From Chloroflexota bacterium (GTDB taxonomy: Bacteria > Chloroflexota > Dehalococcoidia > Bin125), in contig JAPOXK010000010.1 in assembly GCA_026707145.1 (NCBI GenBank), forward strand, positions 1 through 64,000: a stretch of DNA of 64,000 nucleotides. The letters run 5' to 3'. Below, piece by piece: positions 43,378 through 52,550 of the stretch (the stretch's first letter is position 1; every line of letters begins with the position of its first letter). The position numbers were made by a program, and so were the translations under genes. A model generated the notes under the pieces. That model was given only the letters and a program-made list of their open reading frames with translations. It ran no database searches and was not told the origin of the DNA.

Positions 43378-44397
43378 CTAATGACCGGTGGCGAAGCTTT
43401 TGATGTCTTCGCCCAGCCAGCCCAAGGTCCCCAAAATCGCGAGCGTCAGGCCGGCGCCCAACAGTTCTGCCGGAAACACCATGCCGAATGCGGTCATGAC
43501 CGCGCCGATCGCGACGATGATAGGGCTCCAGGATGGGGGTGCGGTATGGAAGCCCTCTGGCAAGTCCGCCGCCGCTTCGTGTGGCGCGACCGCAGGGACG
43601 GCGGCGTGTCCCTTAGCTCCATCCCCATCACGGGTGAAGTTCAGAATGTCTTCCCAGAGCCAGCCGAGCGTGCCGAGGATGGCGGTCGCCAGGCCCGCCC
43701 CGAGGAGTTCGGCAGGGAATACCATTCCGAAGGCGGTGAGCGCTGCTCCCAATCCGATCAGAATCGGGAAGGGCGATGGCGGCGCCGTATGGAATGCGTG
43801 TTCCTCTTTCGCAGCTCCCGCTTCCAGTAAGGCCGCGGTTCCCGCAGGCAGGGCCGTCCCGGCGGCTGGTACGGAGTAGGCTGCCTCTTGCTCGCGCCGC
43901 TGCCGCTGATAGCTCCGCGAGCGGAGGAACGGCGGCAGAATCGCGGCGACGAGCTGCCCCACGTCGACGCCCGTGTACGCCTCTTCGACTTCAAGTCCGA
44001 AGGCGCGTGTCCATCTCCATGCCCGGATCCCCGCGAGCTTGATGCCGAGTTCGTTGCAGAGTCGATTTGCCCTGCCCGCTTGCCCGGCCGGGACGAACAG
44101 GTAGAGCGGCCCCGCCTTGGAGAGCGGGAGCCAGTGCTTCCGCGCCGTTGTTTCCGTTACTTCATGGCGCAGTGCAACGAGGCCGAGTAGCTCGATGAAG
44201 TGGCCTGGCTCCTCGACGACGACGATATCGGGGTAAATCCAGCCTCCCCCGCGCACTTGTATCCCAATCTGCTCGTTGGGCACGTTCACGAAGGTTTGCC
44301 AGCTGGAGTGCTCGGCGCTTGGGTACGAGAAACGCTCCGCAGCGATCTGCTCGACGATATCTGCTGCCCTGGTGCGCTCTACATCAACCGTCGGCAT
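43378..44397 (-). CDS. Nuclease-like domain fused to two subunit-IV-like membrane repeats
   Basis: A 339-residue protein at the head of the oxidase operon. The N-terminal half (about 1-180) has YPDIVVVEEPGHFIELLGLV and PLYLFVPAGQAGRANRL, which resemble a restriction-endonuclease-like fold but lack an obvious D-ExK site. The C-terminal half contains the same two-helix unit twice: TAPPSPFPILIGLGAALTAF and TAPPSWSPIIVAIGAVMTAF, each followed by GMVFPAELLGAGL and AILGTLGWLxED. This unit resembles the small subunit IV of aa3-type oxidases. A role in oxidase assembly or structure is inferred from location. ATG 44397 fits GGGGAG upstream. Confidence 0.75.
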   Translation of the reverse strand: MPTVDVERTRAADIVEQIAAERFSYPSAEHSSWQTFVNVPNEQIGIQVRGGGWIYPDIVVVEEPGHFIELLGLVALRHEVTETTARKHWLPLSKAGPLYLFVPAGQAGRANRLCNELGIKLAGIRAWRWTRAFGLEVEEAYTGVDVGQLVAAILPPFLRSRSYQRQRREQEAAYSVPAAGTALPAGTAALLEAGAAKEEHAFHTAPPSPFPILIGLGAALTAFGMVFPAELLGAGLATAILGTLGWLWEDILNFTRDGDGAKGHAAVPAVAPHEAAADLPEGFHTAPPSWSPIIVAIGAVMTAFGMVFPAELLGAGLTLAILGTLGWLGEDIKSFATGH

Positions 44398-44456
44398 GCG
44401 GCCCGCGCGCTCCCCACCCCGTTTGGGCTGCCCGGCTCGATCGCCAGTGTGACCGA

Positions 44457-44474
44457 TTGTGCACGATCGCACAA
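44457..44474. promoter_or_regulatory. CRP/FNR-type palindrome upstream of the oxidase operon
   Basis: TTGTGC-ACGATC-GCACAA is a perfect inverted repeat of 6-bp arms. It contains TGTG and CACA eight bases apart, the geometry of CRP-family sites. It is 60 bases upstream of the first gene of the minus-strand oxidase operon and downstream of citrate synthase. Control by a CRP/FNR or GlxR-like protein is plausible but not proven by sequence. Confidence 0.45.
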
Positions 44475-44569
44475 CCAGACACCACCGATAACGCGGTCGA
44501 CGATACCGGAGCGTGATGCGGTCTAGGGTGGGCGGCGACGGTCAGATGAGCAAGCACGCAAACGGCTGG

Positions 44570-45739
44570 TTAGGGCGAGAGAGTCTGCGTGGGCTGGTTT
44601 ACCGGCACGTACTTCGGGCGGTAGATCGCTACGCCTTTGCCGTTGCGGAAGGCCAGACGCTCGTCGACGATCTGAGCTCCGATGCCTGCGATTCGTGCCC
44701 AGCCGAAGAGCGTTGTGTAGTACTCCGGATCGGTGAACCCGACTGCGTTAAGCAGACTGCCTGAGACGAGGTCCACGTTGGGGTAAGGGTTGGCGATCTT
44801 CGGGTTCTCCTTGAGGATCGGTGGCACGACCTTGCGCAGAGTTTTCACGATCCGGAACTCGCGGTTGTCTGGCGCGATCCGCTCGCCCACGGCGATCTGC
44901 ACCTGTGCTCGCGGATCCTCTTCACGCAATACGGCGTGTCCGAAGCCGAAGATCAGCCCCCCTTCCGCAATGCGCTCCCGCACCCAGCGCTCGACCAAGG
45001 CCTCGTCGTCCGTATTCACTTGGCGCACGAACTCCAGGCAGTCTTGATTCGCCCGCCCGTGTCGTGGCCCCGCTAACCCGTTCATCGCCGAAGCCAGGGA
45101 TTGATAGAGATCCGCCAGACCGGAGGCCACCGCCTTGCCCGTGAAGGTCGAGAGGTTCCCGCCGCCGTGATCCATGTGGAGGACGTAGAAGGTGCGCAGC
45201 AGGGTTGTGAGCTTTTCCAAATCGCCGCTGGGCATGCCCAGCATGTGGACGAAGTTCGCCACGTAATCCAACGCTGGATCGCTTTCGATCGGGTCGCCCC
45301 AGCCCTCTCGAATGCGGAAGATCGCCGCCAACACGCTCGGGATCCGCGCCACCAGGTTCAGGGCATCTTCTTTGTAGTCGCCGGTCTTGGCGGTCATGCC
45401 GAGCAACTGAATCCCTACGCACAACATCTCCATGGGATGAGCGCCCGGCGGCAGTCCCTTAAGCGAGGCGTACACCGCTGGGTCGACCTCGGCCCGCTGC
45501 TGGAGGTCACGCCTGAAGGCTGCGGCCTCGTCCGCGCTCGGCAGGTGCTTATGGAAGAGGAGGTAGATCACGTCCTCAGGCGGGAGATGCGCGATCTCCG
45601 CGATCGGGTAGCCTACATACGAGACGCCCCGTTGCGGATCGACGCCGCTGGTCCAGCATGTTCCCACGGGATAGCCGCGGAGGCCGGTATCCAACTGCTT
45701 CTCCGTGATGGTGAATTCGATCACGGGCCGGTCGCTCAT
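44570..45739 (-). CDS. gltA: Citrate synthase
   Basis: A 389-residue enzyme that condenses acetyl-CoA with oxaloacetate. Catalytic residues are in LHMDHGGGNLS (first His), GFGHAVLREEDPRA (second His) and YPNVDLVSG (Asp). The ATG at 45739 gives the normal start; upstream frame is Arg-rich. It resembles the citrate/2-methylcitrate synthase group of Gram-positives, so methylcitrate activity is possible. It precedes the oxidase operon on the same strand. Confidence 0.95.
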   Translation of the reverse strand: MSDRPVIEFTITEKQLDTGLRGYPVGTCWTSGVDPQRGVSYVGYPIAEIAHLPPEDVIYLLFHKHLPSADEAAAFRRDLQQRAEVDPAVYASLKGLPPGAHPMEMLCVGIQLLGMTAKTGDYKEDALNLVARIPSVLAAIFRIREGWGDPIESDPALDYVANFVHMLGMPSGDLEKLTTLLRTFYVLHMDHGGGNLSTFTGKAVASGLADLYQSLASAMNGLAGPRHGRANQDCLEFVRQVNTDDEALVERWVRERIAEGGLIFGFGHAVLREEDPRAQVQIAVGERIAPDNREFRIVKTLRKVVPPILKENPKIANPYPNVDLVSGSLLNAVGFTDPEYYTTLFGWARIAGIGAQIVDERLAFRNGKGVAIYRPKYVPVNQPTQTLSP

Positions 45740-45773
45740 CGTCGCTCCATTGTCCCTATGCCGCGTCGACCCA

Positions 45774-46577
45774 TCACCCGACGACGGTTTCGATCCGGAA
45801 GCGCACCTTACCCGAGGGGATCGTGACTTCGACTTCGTCCCCCGGCCCGCGCCCAACGAATGCCTGACCCACTGGGCTGGCTATAGAGATCTTGCCAGCG
45901 GTCGCGTCGACCTCATTGTGACCGACGAGAGTGTAATCAACGGTCCTACCTGAAACAAGATTGATTGCCGTGACGCTGCTTCCGAGGTGCGCGCGGCCAC
46001 TCTCCTCTTCCCCGGCGACGACCACGGCGTGCTTGATGTCGTACTCGAGCTGGCGGATGCGTCCCTCCAGGTGCCCCTGCGCGTCACGAGCGGCGTCCAG
46101 CGGAGCGTTCTCACGGAAATCCTTGTCCGCCATCGCCGATTTCAGCGCTTGTTGGATCTGGGGCCGCTGCGCGTGCAATCGCTCGAGTTCCGTCTTGGCG
46201 GCGGCCAGGCCGTCCGCGGTCATTTCCACCACTTCGGCCTGTTCGGGGACGGCCGCTGCGCTTGTATTGGCCCTCTTTGTGCGCTTGACGCGCAAGTGCG
46301 CGCCCAAGTTGGTCGCGGTCCATTTCTTCTTTTTGGCGTAGGCCAAGAACTCCTTGACGGGCGGTAGGCGATCCATCACGTCGGTCGTGGTTCCGAGCGC
46401 TTCCTGGTATTGCGTCACTTGGTGACCTGTGAGCGCGTCGAGCCTGCGATCCGATCCGTACCATGAGGTAAAGCGGGTGATCTCAACCCGGGCCCGCTGG
46501 TCCACCGATTGGGCTACGGCCTCCAGATACAAGGCCGCGGCCTCTTCAAGCGTCGTGGGTCGTTGTTGGTCCGCCAC
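45774..46577 (-). CDS. GreA/GreB-family factor with extra N-terminal recombinase-like domain
   Basis: A 267-residue protein. Residues about 105-190 form the Gre coiled coil with a canonical catalytic tip, DKDFRENAPLDAARDAQG, keeping the Asp and Glu that hold Mg in RNA polymerase. The C-terminal FKBP-like domain ends IPSGKVRFRIETV. The N-terminal 95 residues (TLEEAAALYLEAVAQSVDQ, WYGSDRRLDALTGHQVTQYQ) look like the SAM-like core-binding domain of tyrosine recombinases, which Gre factors do not normally have. GTG at 46577 follows GAGGAG. It likely rescues backtracked polymerase. Confidence 0.82.
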   Translation of the reverse strand: MADQQRPTTLEEAAALYLEAVAQSVDQRARVEITRFTSWYGSDRRLDALTGHQVTQYQEALGTTTDVMDRLPPVKEFLAYAKKKKWTATNLGAHLRVKRTKRANTSAAAVPEQAEVVEMTADGLAAAKTELERLHAQRPQIQQALKSAMADKDFRENAPLDAARDAQGHLEGRIRQLEYDIKHAVVVAGEEESGRAHLGSSVTAINLVSGRTVDYTLVGHNEVDATAGKISIASPVGQAFVGRGPGDEVEVTIPSGKVRFRIETVVG

Positions 46578-46764
46578 CGTCCGCTCCTCTTCAGACCGCT
46601 CCGCCTGGCGATGCAGGCTGGGATCGGCGCTGCTGCATGCCCATCGTACGAGCGCCGCGCCGTGGGATTCAACGCGTGTGGAGTTCCGCGGGGAGAATTC
46701 AGCGCTTGCCCACGCCGCGCATGCACCGCAGCATGCCGTGGTGGCGATCGGCAAACGAACTCAG

Positions 46765-47499
46765 ATGCATCCTCCACCCTCCTCTCCTACGCCCAGGGAT
46801 GTTCGGGCCGCCCTGACCGCCGCCGGCCTGCCGCTCGATCCCGACGCCGTCCATCGCTTGGCTGCTTTTCTCGGCGCACTGCTGCGCGCCAACACGCGTC
46901 TCAACCTGACCCGCATCACCGATCCCGGCGATGCGTTGGTTCGGCACGTGATCGAGCCGCTGGCGGGCTGGCGGCTCTTGGCCCCTCGCCTTGCGTCGGG
47001 CTCCTTGTTCGATGTGGGCAGCGGCGGCGGCGCGCCGGGTCTCCCGATCGCGATCGCCGATCCCGGCCGCGAGGTAGTGCTCGTCGAAGCGCGTCGGCGG
47101 AAGGCTGATTACCTCCAAGCGACCGTGGAGGAGCTGGCTTTGCCGAACGTTCGCGTGATCCAAGCGCGTGCCGAGGCCGTCGCTCGAGGAAGGGAGCGCG
47201 GGACGGCGGCGGCGGCGGTGGCGCGCGCGCTGGCCCCGCTGCCCGCTGCGCTGGAGCTGCTTCTGCCGATCGTTGCGGTCGACGGCTGGACGGCGGTCTT
47301 CGCTGGCCCTGCGCTTGCATCGCAGCTTCCCGCTGCCGTTCTCTCCGCCGCGCACCTCGGCGCTGCGCCTCCCCTCGTTCTCGACATGACTTGGGTCGGC
47401 TCGTCGCGCGCGGCGAAGCTGGCGCTCGCACGGAAGCGCGTGCCGACTCCCGATCGCTTTCCGCGCGCACCCGCGGCGCTGCGCCGTCCCCTGGGCTGA
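46765..47499 (+). CDS. rsmG: 16S rRNA (guanine-527-N7) methyltransferase
   Basis: A 244-residue SAM-dependent enzyme of the GidB family. Motif I is LFDVGSGGGAPGLPIAI near residue 90, followed by VVLVEARRRKADYL, the characteristic GidB stretch. The N-terminal LLRANTRLNLTRITDP and HVIEPLAGW match the family's RNA-binding portion. ATG 46765 is chosen; a GTG at 46741 is in frame. The last 40 residues are Arg-rich. It is convergent with the quinone-reductase-like gene 4 bases away. Confidence 0.92.
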   Translation: MHPPPSSPTPRDVRAALTAAGLPLDPDAVHRLAAFLGALLRANTRLNLTRITDPGDALVRHVIEPLAGWRLLAPRLASGSLFDVGSGGGAPGLPIAIADPGREVVLVEARRRKADYLQATVEELALPNVRVIQARAEAVARGRERGTAAAAVARALAPLPAALELLLPIVAVDGWTAVFAGPALASQLPAAVLSAAHLGAAPPLVLDMTWVGSSRAAKLALARKRVPTPDRFPRAPAALRRPLG

Positions 47500-47503
47500 G
47501 GTG

Positions 47504-48532
47504 CTATGGCTCGAGGACCAACCGGCCGTACACTTCCCGGCTCTCGATCAGGGTCTGTGCCGCGCCCGCGTTCGCGAGGGGGAACCGCTGTTGGATGACC
47601 GGTTGCAACTTTCCTTCGGCGACGAGATCCAGTACCCGCCGTCCGATGGCTCGTGTCGAGCGTCCACAGCCGTACAACGTCGCGTGCTTGCGGAATAGCT
47701 GGATCATGTCCACCGGAACGACTTCGCCCGCATGTGCGCCGACGCTCAGCAGCCGGCCGCCGGGCGCGAGTGCGGCGATGCTCTGCTGCAAGACGTCGCC
47801 GCCGACGCAATCGAAGACACAGTCAACGCCGCGGCCTTCGGTGAGGTCGCGCACGCGTTCGTCGATCGGCTCGTCGCGGTAGTTGATCGTGCCTTCGGCG
47901 CCGGCGGCGCGAGCCCGCTCGAGCTTTGCCGCCGACCCCGCCGTCGCGATGATCCGTGCTCCCATCAGCGCCGCGACCTGCAGGCCCGCGGATCCGACAC
48001 CGCTGCCCGCCGCGTTAATGAGCAGCGTCTCTCCCCCTTGCAGATGTCCCACCTCGACCAATGCCTCCCAGGCCGTCGCGAACGGTATGTAGGCCGAGAC
48101 GGCTTCCGCGTCATCGGGGCCGTCCGGAACGCGCACGAGGTGCTGGCGTCCCACTTTGACGTATTCGGCATAGGTGCCCCAGACGGTCGCTCCCAGAATG
48201 TCGGCTGCCTGGCAAGTGTTCTCCCGTCCCGCTGTGCAGGCAGCGCATGAACCGCAATGCAGGATGAAGTGCGGAGCCACTCGCTCGCCTAGCTGCCACT
48301 CTTCGACGCCCGTGCCGAGGGCTGCCACCTCGCCCACGGCGTCCACCCCCATGACGTGTGGGAAGGCACCGGCCATCCCCGCACTGCCGTTGCGGATGTC
48401 GAGGTCGATGTGGTTAACGCCGGCCGCGCGCACCCGGACCAGCACTTCGCCGGGACCAGGATCGGGAGTGGGGAGGGTTTCGTAGCGCAGTGCGTCGACG
48501 CCGCCGTGCTGATGAAGAGCGATCGCTTTCAT
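47504..48532 (-). CDS. Zinc-type alcohol dehydrogenase / quinone oxidoreductase family protein
   Basis: A 342-residue MDR-superfamily enzyme. The GroES-like N-domain has a structural zinc site with four Cys (CGSCAACTAGRENTC). The catalytic-zinc Cys expected near residue 40 is absent (GVNHIDLDIR), which suggests a quinone-reductase-like or enoyl-reductase-like reaction without catalytic zinc. The Rossmann domain binds NADP(H) at AAGSGVGSAGLQ. Substrate unknown. Confidence 0.88.
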   Translation of the reverse strand: MKAIALHQHGGVDALRYETLPTPDPGPGEVLVRVRAAGVNHIDLDIRNGSAGMAGAFPHVMGVDAVGEVAALGTGVEEWQLGERVAPHFILHCGSCAACTAGRENTCQAADILGATVWGTYAEYVKVGRQHLVRVPDGPDDAEAVSAYIPFATAWEALVEVGHLQGGETLLINAAGSGVGSAGLQVAALMGARIIATAGSAAKLERARAAGAEGTINYRDEPIDERVRDLTEGRGVDCVFDCVGGDVLQQSIAALAPGGRLLSVGAHAGEVVPVDMIQLFRKHATLYGCGRSTRAIGRRVLDLVAEGKLQPVIQQRFPLANAGAAQTLIESREVYGRLVLEP

Positions 48533-48894
48533 AGAGGCATCAGGTTTCCTGCACTGTGAATGGAGGTCACCGCAAGGGTCGTCGGCGCGGGGCTTTCGAA
48601 TGCCGCCAGCCCGAACCCGCTCGGTGCCCGGCCCGCTTATGGACCCGTGCGCTGGATTGTGTCACAAGTGCGGTTCAACGGACGTGGATCGTGGTCTTGC
48701 GGAACGTAAACGTTGCTGCTTCCTAAAATCGTGAGGTCGGCTGGACGGGCGGGCACGCAACCGCGGCAGTCTGCGAGGAGCCGGAAGTCGCGGCAGGGCG
48801 ACAGGCCATACCAGCGACTGGTGCGGATGGTGGTCGCCGCTTTGCCGTGACCGTCGCATCGCCGGAAGGTGACTCGCTTCTGAACGCGGCTTCA
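48533..48894. other. 360-base non-coding stretch upstream of the leuS promoter
   Basis: No convincing gene is visible. Minus-strand frames here are Arg/Pro-rich with no family character. The region lies between two divergent genes and upstream of the leuS promoter at 48895, so it is not part of the leuS leader. GC-rich short inverted repeats exist but none stands out. Confidence 0.4.
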
Positions 48895-48924
48895 TTGACC
48901 AAGTGATGGTGCCCTTCGGATAAT
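48895..48924 (+). promoter_or_regulatory. Promoter of leuS
   Basis: TTGACC (48895-48900) and GATAAT (48919-48924) are 18 bases apart. Transcription would start near 48931, about 30 bases before the ATG at 48960. The short leader leaves no room for a T-box. Confidence 0.65.
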
Positions 48925-48959
48925 CGAGTACACGCGCCCAACAGAAGGATTGCGGTTCC

Positions 48960-51449
48960 ATGACGAAGTCAGCGGCGTCCAGCGGCGCGGAGCTTCCTGT
49001 CTACCGGCCGAACGTAATCGAGCCCAAATGGCAGTCGCGCTGGGAGGCGGACGGGCTCTATCGGATGCCGGATGGCGACGTTACAGCGCGCGATCGTTGG
49101 TACTTGCTGACAATGTTTCCCTACACGAGCGGGGATCTGCACATCGGGCATTGGTACGCGATTGCGCCGTCCGATACGGCAGCGCGCTACCAGCGGATGC
49201 GGGGCAAGGACGTGCTGTTCCCGATCGGCTTCGATGCGTTCGGACTGCCAGCGGAGAACGCGGCCATTCGCGAGGGGATCCACCCCATGACTTGGACGGC
49301 CACGAATGTGGAGACGATGCGGGAGCAGCTACGGCGGATGGGGCCGTCTTTTGACTGGACGCGCGAGATCGTGACGTCGGATCCGGACTACTACCGCTGG
49401 ACGCAGTGGTGGTTCCTACAGTTGCTGCGGCACGATTTGGCCTACCGCAAGCTGGCGCCGGCGAATTGGTGCCCCTCGTGCCAGACGGTACTAGCGAACG
49501 AGCAGGTGATCCGGGGAGATGACGAGGTGGGACGCTGTGAGCGCTGCGGGTCCGTGGTGGAGAGACGGGACTTGGAGCAGTGGTTCTTCCGGATTACGAA
49601 GTACGCCGATGAGTTGCTGGACTTCCGCACGATCGACTGGCCGTCGCGGATCGAGACGATGCAGACGAACTGGATCGGCCGCTCGGAAGGAGCGGAGATC
49701 CGCTTTCCGCTGGGGGCTGGGGGGGGAGGTGGCGACGCGATTCCGGTCTTCACGACGCGCGCGGACACGGTCTTCGGCGTGACCTATCTGGTGTTGGCGC
49801 CGGAACACCCGTTGGTCGAAGTACTGACCATGCCGGAGCAGCGGGACGCCGTGGAGGCGTATGTGGCGGCAGCGCGGCAGGCGTCGGAGATCGAACGGCA
49901 GTCGACGACGCGGGAGAAGACCGGAGTGTTCACGGGTGGATCTGTGCTGCATCCGCTGACGGGAGCGGAAGTCCCTGTGTGGGTGGCGGACTATGTGTTG
50001 CCGTCTTACGGGACCGGCGCGGTGATGGGAGTGCCGGCCCACGATACGCGCGATTTCGCGTTCGCGACGAAGTTCCAGTTGCCGATCGCGGTGGTGATCG
50101 CCCCACCGGATTGGGATGGTCAGCCGTTGATCGAGGCCTACGTGGGGGATGGGCGGATGGTGAACTCTGGGGAGTTCGATGGATTGAGCGTGGAGGCCGG
50201 GAAAGCGGCGGTGACGGCGCAGCTGGCGGCAGTGGGCTTGGGCGGCGCTAGTGTGAGCTACCGGCTCCGCGACTGGCTGATCAGCCGGCAGCGCTACTGG
50301 GGCGCACCCATTCCCGTCGTCTATTGCGACCGCTGTGGGATCGTCCCGGTGCCGGAAGACGAATTACCCGTCCTGCTTCCGCCCGACGCGGAATTCCTGC
50401 CGACGGGTGAGTCGCCGTTGGCGCGACATGAGGGCTTCACACAGGTCGCCTGTCCTGAGTGTGAAGGGCCCGCACGGCGTGAGACGGACACGATGGACAC
50501 GTTTGTATGTTCGTCGTGGTACATGTTCCGCTATCTCGATCCGCACAACGATGACGCGCCGCTGCAGATGGTGCAGGCGCGGCGCTGGCTGCCTGTCGAC
50601 CAGTACACGGGCGGAGCAGAGCACGCGGTCATGCACCTGCTTTACGCGCGCTTCTTCACGAAGGCCGCGCGCGATATGGGAGTGCTGCCGGTGGGGGAGC
50701 CGTTTCAGCGGCTTTTCAATCAAGGGACGATCCTCAAGGGCGGCCAGAAGATGTCCAAGAGTCGAGGCAACGTGGTGAACCCGGATGCGTTCGTACAACG
50801 CCTCGGTGCCGATGTCGTGCGCTCTTATCTGATGTTCTTGGGGCCGTGGGACCGGGGCGGCGATTGGGACGACAGCGGGATCCAGGGGCTCCGGCGCTGG
50901 CTTAATCGAGTTTGGCAGCTAGTGCTGGGGCCCGTGAAGCGCGGCGAGGACGCGGGAAGCGCCCGCGTGATTCGGCGACTCACACACCAGATGATCCGCC
51001 GGGTGACGGAGGATATGGAGCGGTTCCACTTCAACACGATGCTGGCGGCGATGATGGAGTTTACGAACGCCCTTACGGGAGAGCGAGAGCGCGGTCTCGT
51101 GGACGGGTCGGCGTGGGACGAGGCGATCGAGGCGTTGGTGCTGTGTCTGGCGCCATCGGCGCCACACGTGGCGGAGGAGCTATGGGAGCGACTGGGCCAG
51201 CCGTACTCGGTGCACCAGCAGGCGTGGCCGGCGTGGGATGCGGAGTTGGCGGCGGCGGCGGTGGTGACGCTCGTCGTACAGGTCAACGGGAAGGTACGCG
51301 ACCGGCTGGCCGTAGCGGTCGGGTTGGGGGAAGACGAGGCGCGGGCAGCAGCGGAGGGTTCGGCGAGGGTGGCGGCTCAGTTGACGGGCATGTCGATCCG
51401 GAAGGTTGTGTACGTCCCAGACAAGTTGATTAACTTAGTGGCGAGCTAG
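48960..51449 (+). CDS. leuS: Leucyl-tRNA synthetase
   Basis: An 829-residue class I aminoacyl-tRNA synthetase. The HIGH motif is in YTSGDLHIGHWY (near residue 60), and KMSKS is in GGQKMSKSRGNVV (near 598). The CP1 editing domain lies between, with the conserved threonine-rich TTREKTGVFTG stretch and the GTGAVMGVPAHDTRD segment. Length and domain order match bacterial LeuRS. It is expressed from its own promoter. Confidence 0.97.
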   Translation: MTKSAASSGAELPVYRPNVIEPKWQSRWEADGLYRMPDGDVTARDRWYLLTMFPYTSGDLHIGHWYAIAPSDTAARYQRMRGKDVLFPIGFDAFGLPAENAAIREGIHPMTWTATNVETMREQLRRMGPSFDWTREIVTSDPDYYRWTQWWFLQLLRHDLAYRKLAPANWCPSCQTVLANEQVIRGDDEVGRCERCGSVVERRDLEQWFFRITKYADELLDFRTIDWPSRIETMQTNWIGRSEGAEIRFPLGAGGGGGDAIPVFTTRADTVFGVTYLVLAPEHPLVEVLTMPEQRDAVEAYVAAARQASEIERQSTTREKTGVFTGGSVLHPLTGAEVPVWVADYVLPSYGTGAVMGVPAHDTRDFAFATKFQLPIAVVIAPPDWDGQPLIEAYVGDGRMVNSGEFDGLSVEAGKAAVTAQLAAVGLGGASVSYRLRDWLISRQRYWGAPIPVVYCDRCGIVPVPEDELPVLLPPDAEFLPTGESPLARHEGFTQVACPECEGPARRETDTMDTFVCSSWYMFRYLDPHNDDAPLQMVQARRWLPVDQYTGGAEHAVMHLLYARFFTKAARDMGVLPVGEPFQRLFNQGTILKGGQKMSKSRGNVVNPDAFVQRLGADVVRSYLMFLGPWDRGGDWDDSGIQGLRRWLNRVWQLVLGPVKRGEDAGSARVIRRLTHQMIRRVTEDMERFHFNTMLAAMMEFTNALTGERERGLVDGSAWDEAIEALVLCLAPSAPHVAEELWERLGQPYSVHQQAWPAWDAELAAAAVVTLVVQVNGKVRDRLAVAVGLGEDEARAAAEGSARVAAQLTGMSIRKVVYVPDKLINLVAS

Positions 51450-51453
51450 CCGT

Positions 51454-52035
51454 TCAGTCGATCTCGCTGGGGACGTGCTGCTCGCGGATGCGAGCGTCGC
51501 GGAGGGCGACAGAGCGCTGCTCCTGTTCCTGATCGAGCTTTTGGCTGAGTTGCTCGATCCCGGCGCGGATGCTGGTGAGCAGGGCAGCGAGCTGACTCTC
51601 GAGGCGCCGGAGTACGTCGAGCGAGTAGCGGTCGGCTTCGATCGCTTGCTCGATCGCTTGACTCGTGGCGCTGCCGCGGATGGCGGTAGCTTCAGTCCGT
51701 GCCTCTTTCGTGATCTGCTGGGCTTGTTGTGTGGCTTCTTTGATGATCTCGGCGGCACGGAGCTGAGCCTGACGGGCCAGGTCGTGTCCATTGAGTTGGG
51801 TGTCGGCTTCCTGCCGGGCCTTGGCGACGATCACATCCGCTTCCTCGTTGGCGCGGGCAACGATCTGTTGTCGGTCGTGGAGGACGTTCTGGGCGTCTGC
51901 GATGGCTGTGGGGACGGAGGCGCGAATTCGATCGACGAGATCGAGGAGGCGATCACGATCGACGGAGACGCCGCCGCCAAACCGCGCCCGCCGCCCGGCG
52001 AGCAGCGTCTCTTCGAACTGGTCGATGAGATCCAA
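51454..52035 (-). CDS. Coiled-coil protein, DivIVA-like
   Basis: A 193-residue, almost entirely helical protein. It is rich in Ala, Gln, Glu and Arg, with heptad-like runs (QAQLRAAEIIKEATQQAQQI and neighbours). The first 35 residues include VSVDRDRLLDLVDRIRASVP, which resembles the start of DivIVA/SepIVA or ATP-synthase b-like proteins. No signal peptide or membrane helix is seen. It is probably a scaffold or cell-division protein and lies 29 bases downstream of coaD. Confidence 0.6.
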   Translation of the reverse strand: MDLIDQFEETLLAGRRARFGGGVSVDRDRLLDLVDRIRASVPTAIADAQNVLHDRQQIVARANEEADVIVAKARQEADTQLNGHDLARQAQLRAAEIIKEATQQAQQITKEARTEATAIRGSATSQAIEQAIEADRYSLDVLRRLESQLAALLTSIRAGIEQLSQKLDQEQEQRSVALRDARIREQHVPSEID

Positions 52036-52064
52036 GATGTTGATGGCAGGTTCCTTAAATTCGG

Positions 52065-52550
52065 CTAAGTCGGGCGCGGGGGGCCAAGCTTCGCTTTGAG
52101 TGCCTCGGCCACATGCGCCGGGACGAGATCGTCGACGGGATGGCCGAGACCGGCGAGCTCGCGGATACGGCTGGCGGAGATGTAAAGGTGCTCGAGACTG
52201 GCCATGAGATAGACTGATTCTATCTCCGGGGCCATTTTGTTGTTCATCAAGGCCATGTCGAACTCGGCTTCGAAGCCGGTGACGGCGCGAATGCCCCGGA
52301 CAAGGACGGTCGCGTCGAGCGAGCGGGCAAAGTCGACGACGAGGCCATCGAAGACGGCGACGCGGACGTTGGGGTACGAGCGGACCGCCTCCTCAATGAG
52401 GGCGCGGCGCTCTGGGAGGGTGAAGAGCTGCTGATCGCGCCGATAGATGCCGACGGTTAACTCGTCGAAGAGACGGGCGGCGCGCGCGACGATGTCCAAA
52501 TGCCCGTTAGTTACTGGATCGAAGCCGCCGGGGTAGACCGCTGTGGTCAT
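52065..52550 (-). CDS. coaD: Phosphopantetheine adenylyltransferase
   Basis: A 161-residue nucleotidyltransferase for the penultimate step of CoA synthesis (4'-phosphopantetheine to dephospho-CoA). The T/HxGH motif is YPGGFDPVTNGHLDI, and VRGIRAVTGFEAEFDMALMN is a strong family block. The usual ISSSLVKE is ISASRIRE here. It overlaps the end of rsmD by 4 bases (ATGA), the frequent rsmD-coaD pairing. Confidence 0.97.
   Translation of the reverse strand: MTTAVYPGGFDPVTNGHLDIVARAARLFDELTVGIYRRDQQLFTLPERRALIEEAVRSYPNVRVAVFDGLVVDFARSLDATVLVRGIRAVTGFEAEFDMALMNNKMAPEIESVYLMASLEHLYISASRIRELAGLGHPVDDLVPAHVAEALKAKLGPPRPT

Noticed and set aside
48533..48960. T-box leader upstream of leuS
   Set aside because: A good promoter (TTGACC/GATAAT) lies only about 60 bases before the start codon, and no T-box (TGGNACC) sequence was found in the transcript leader.
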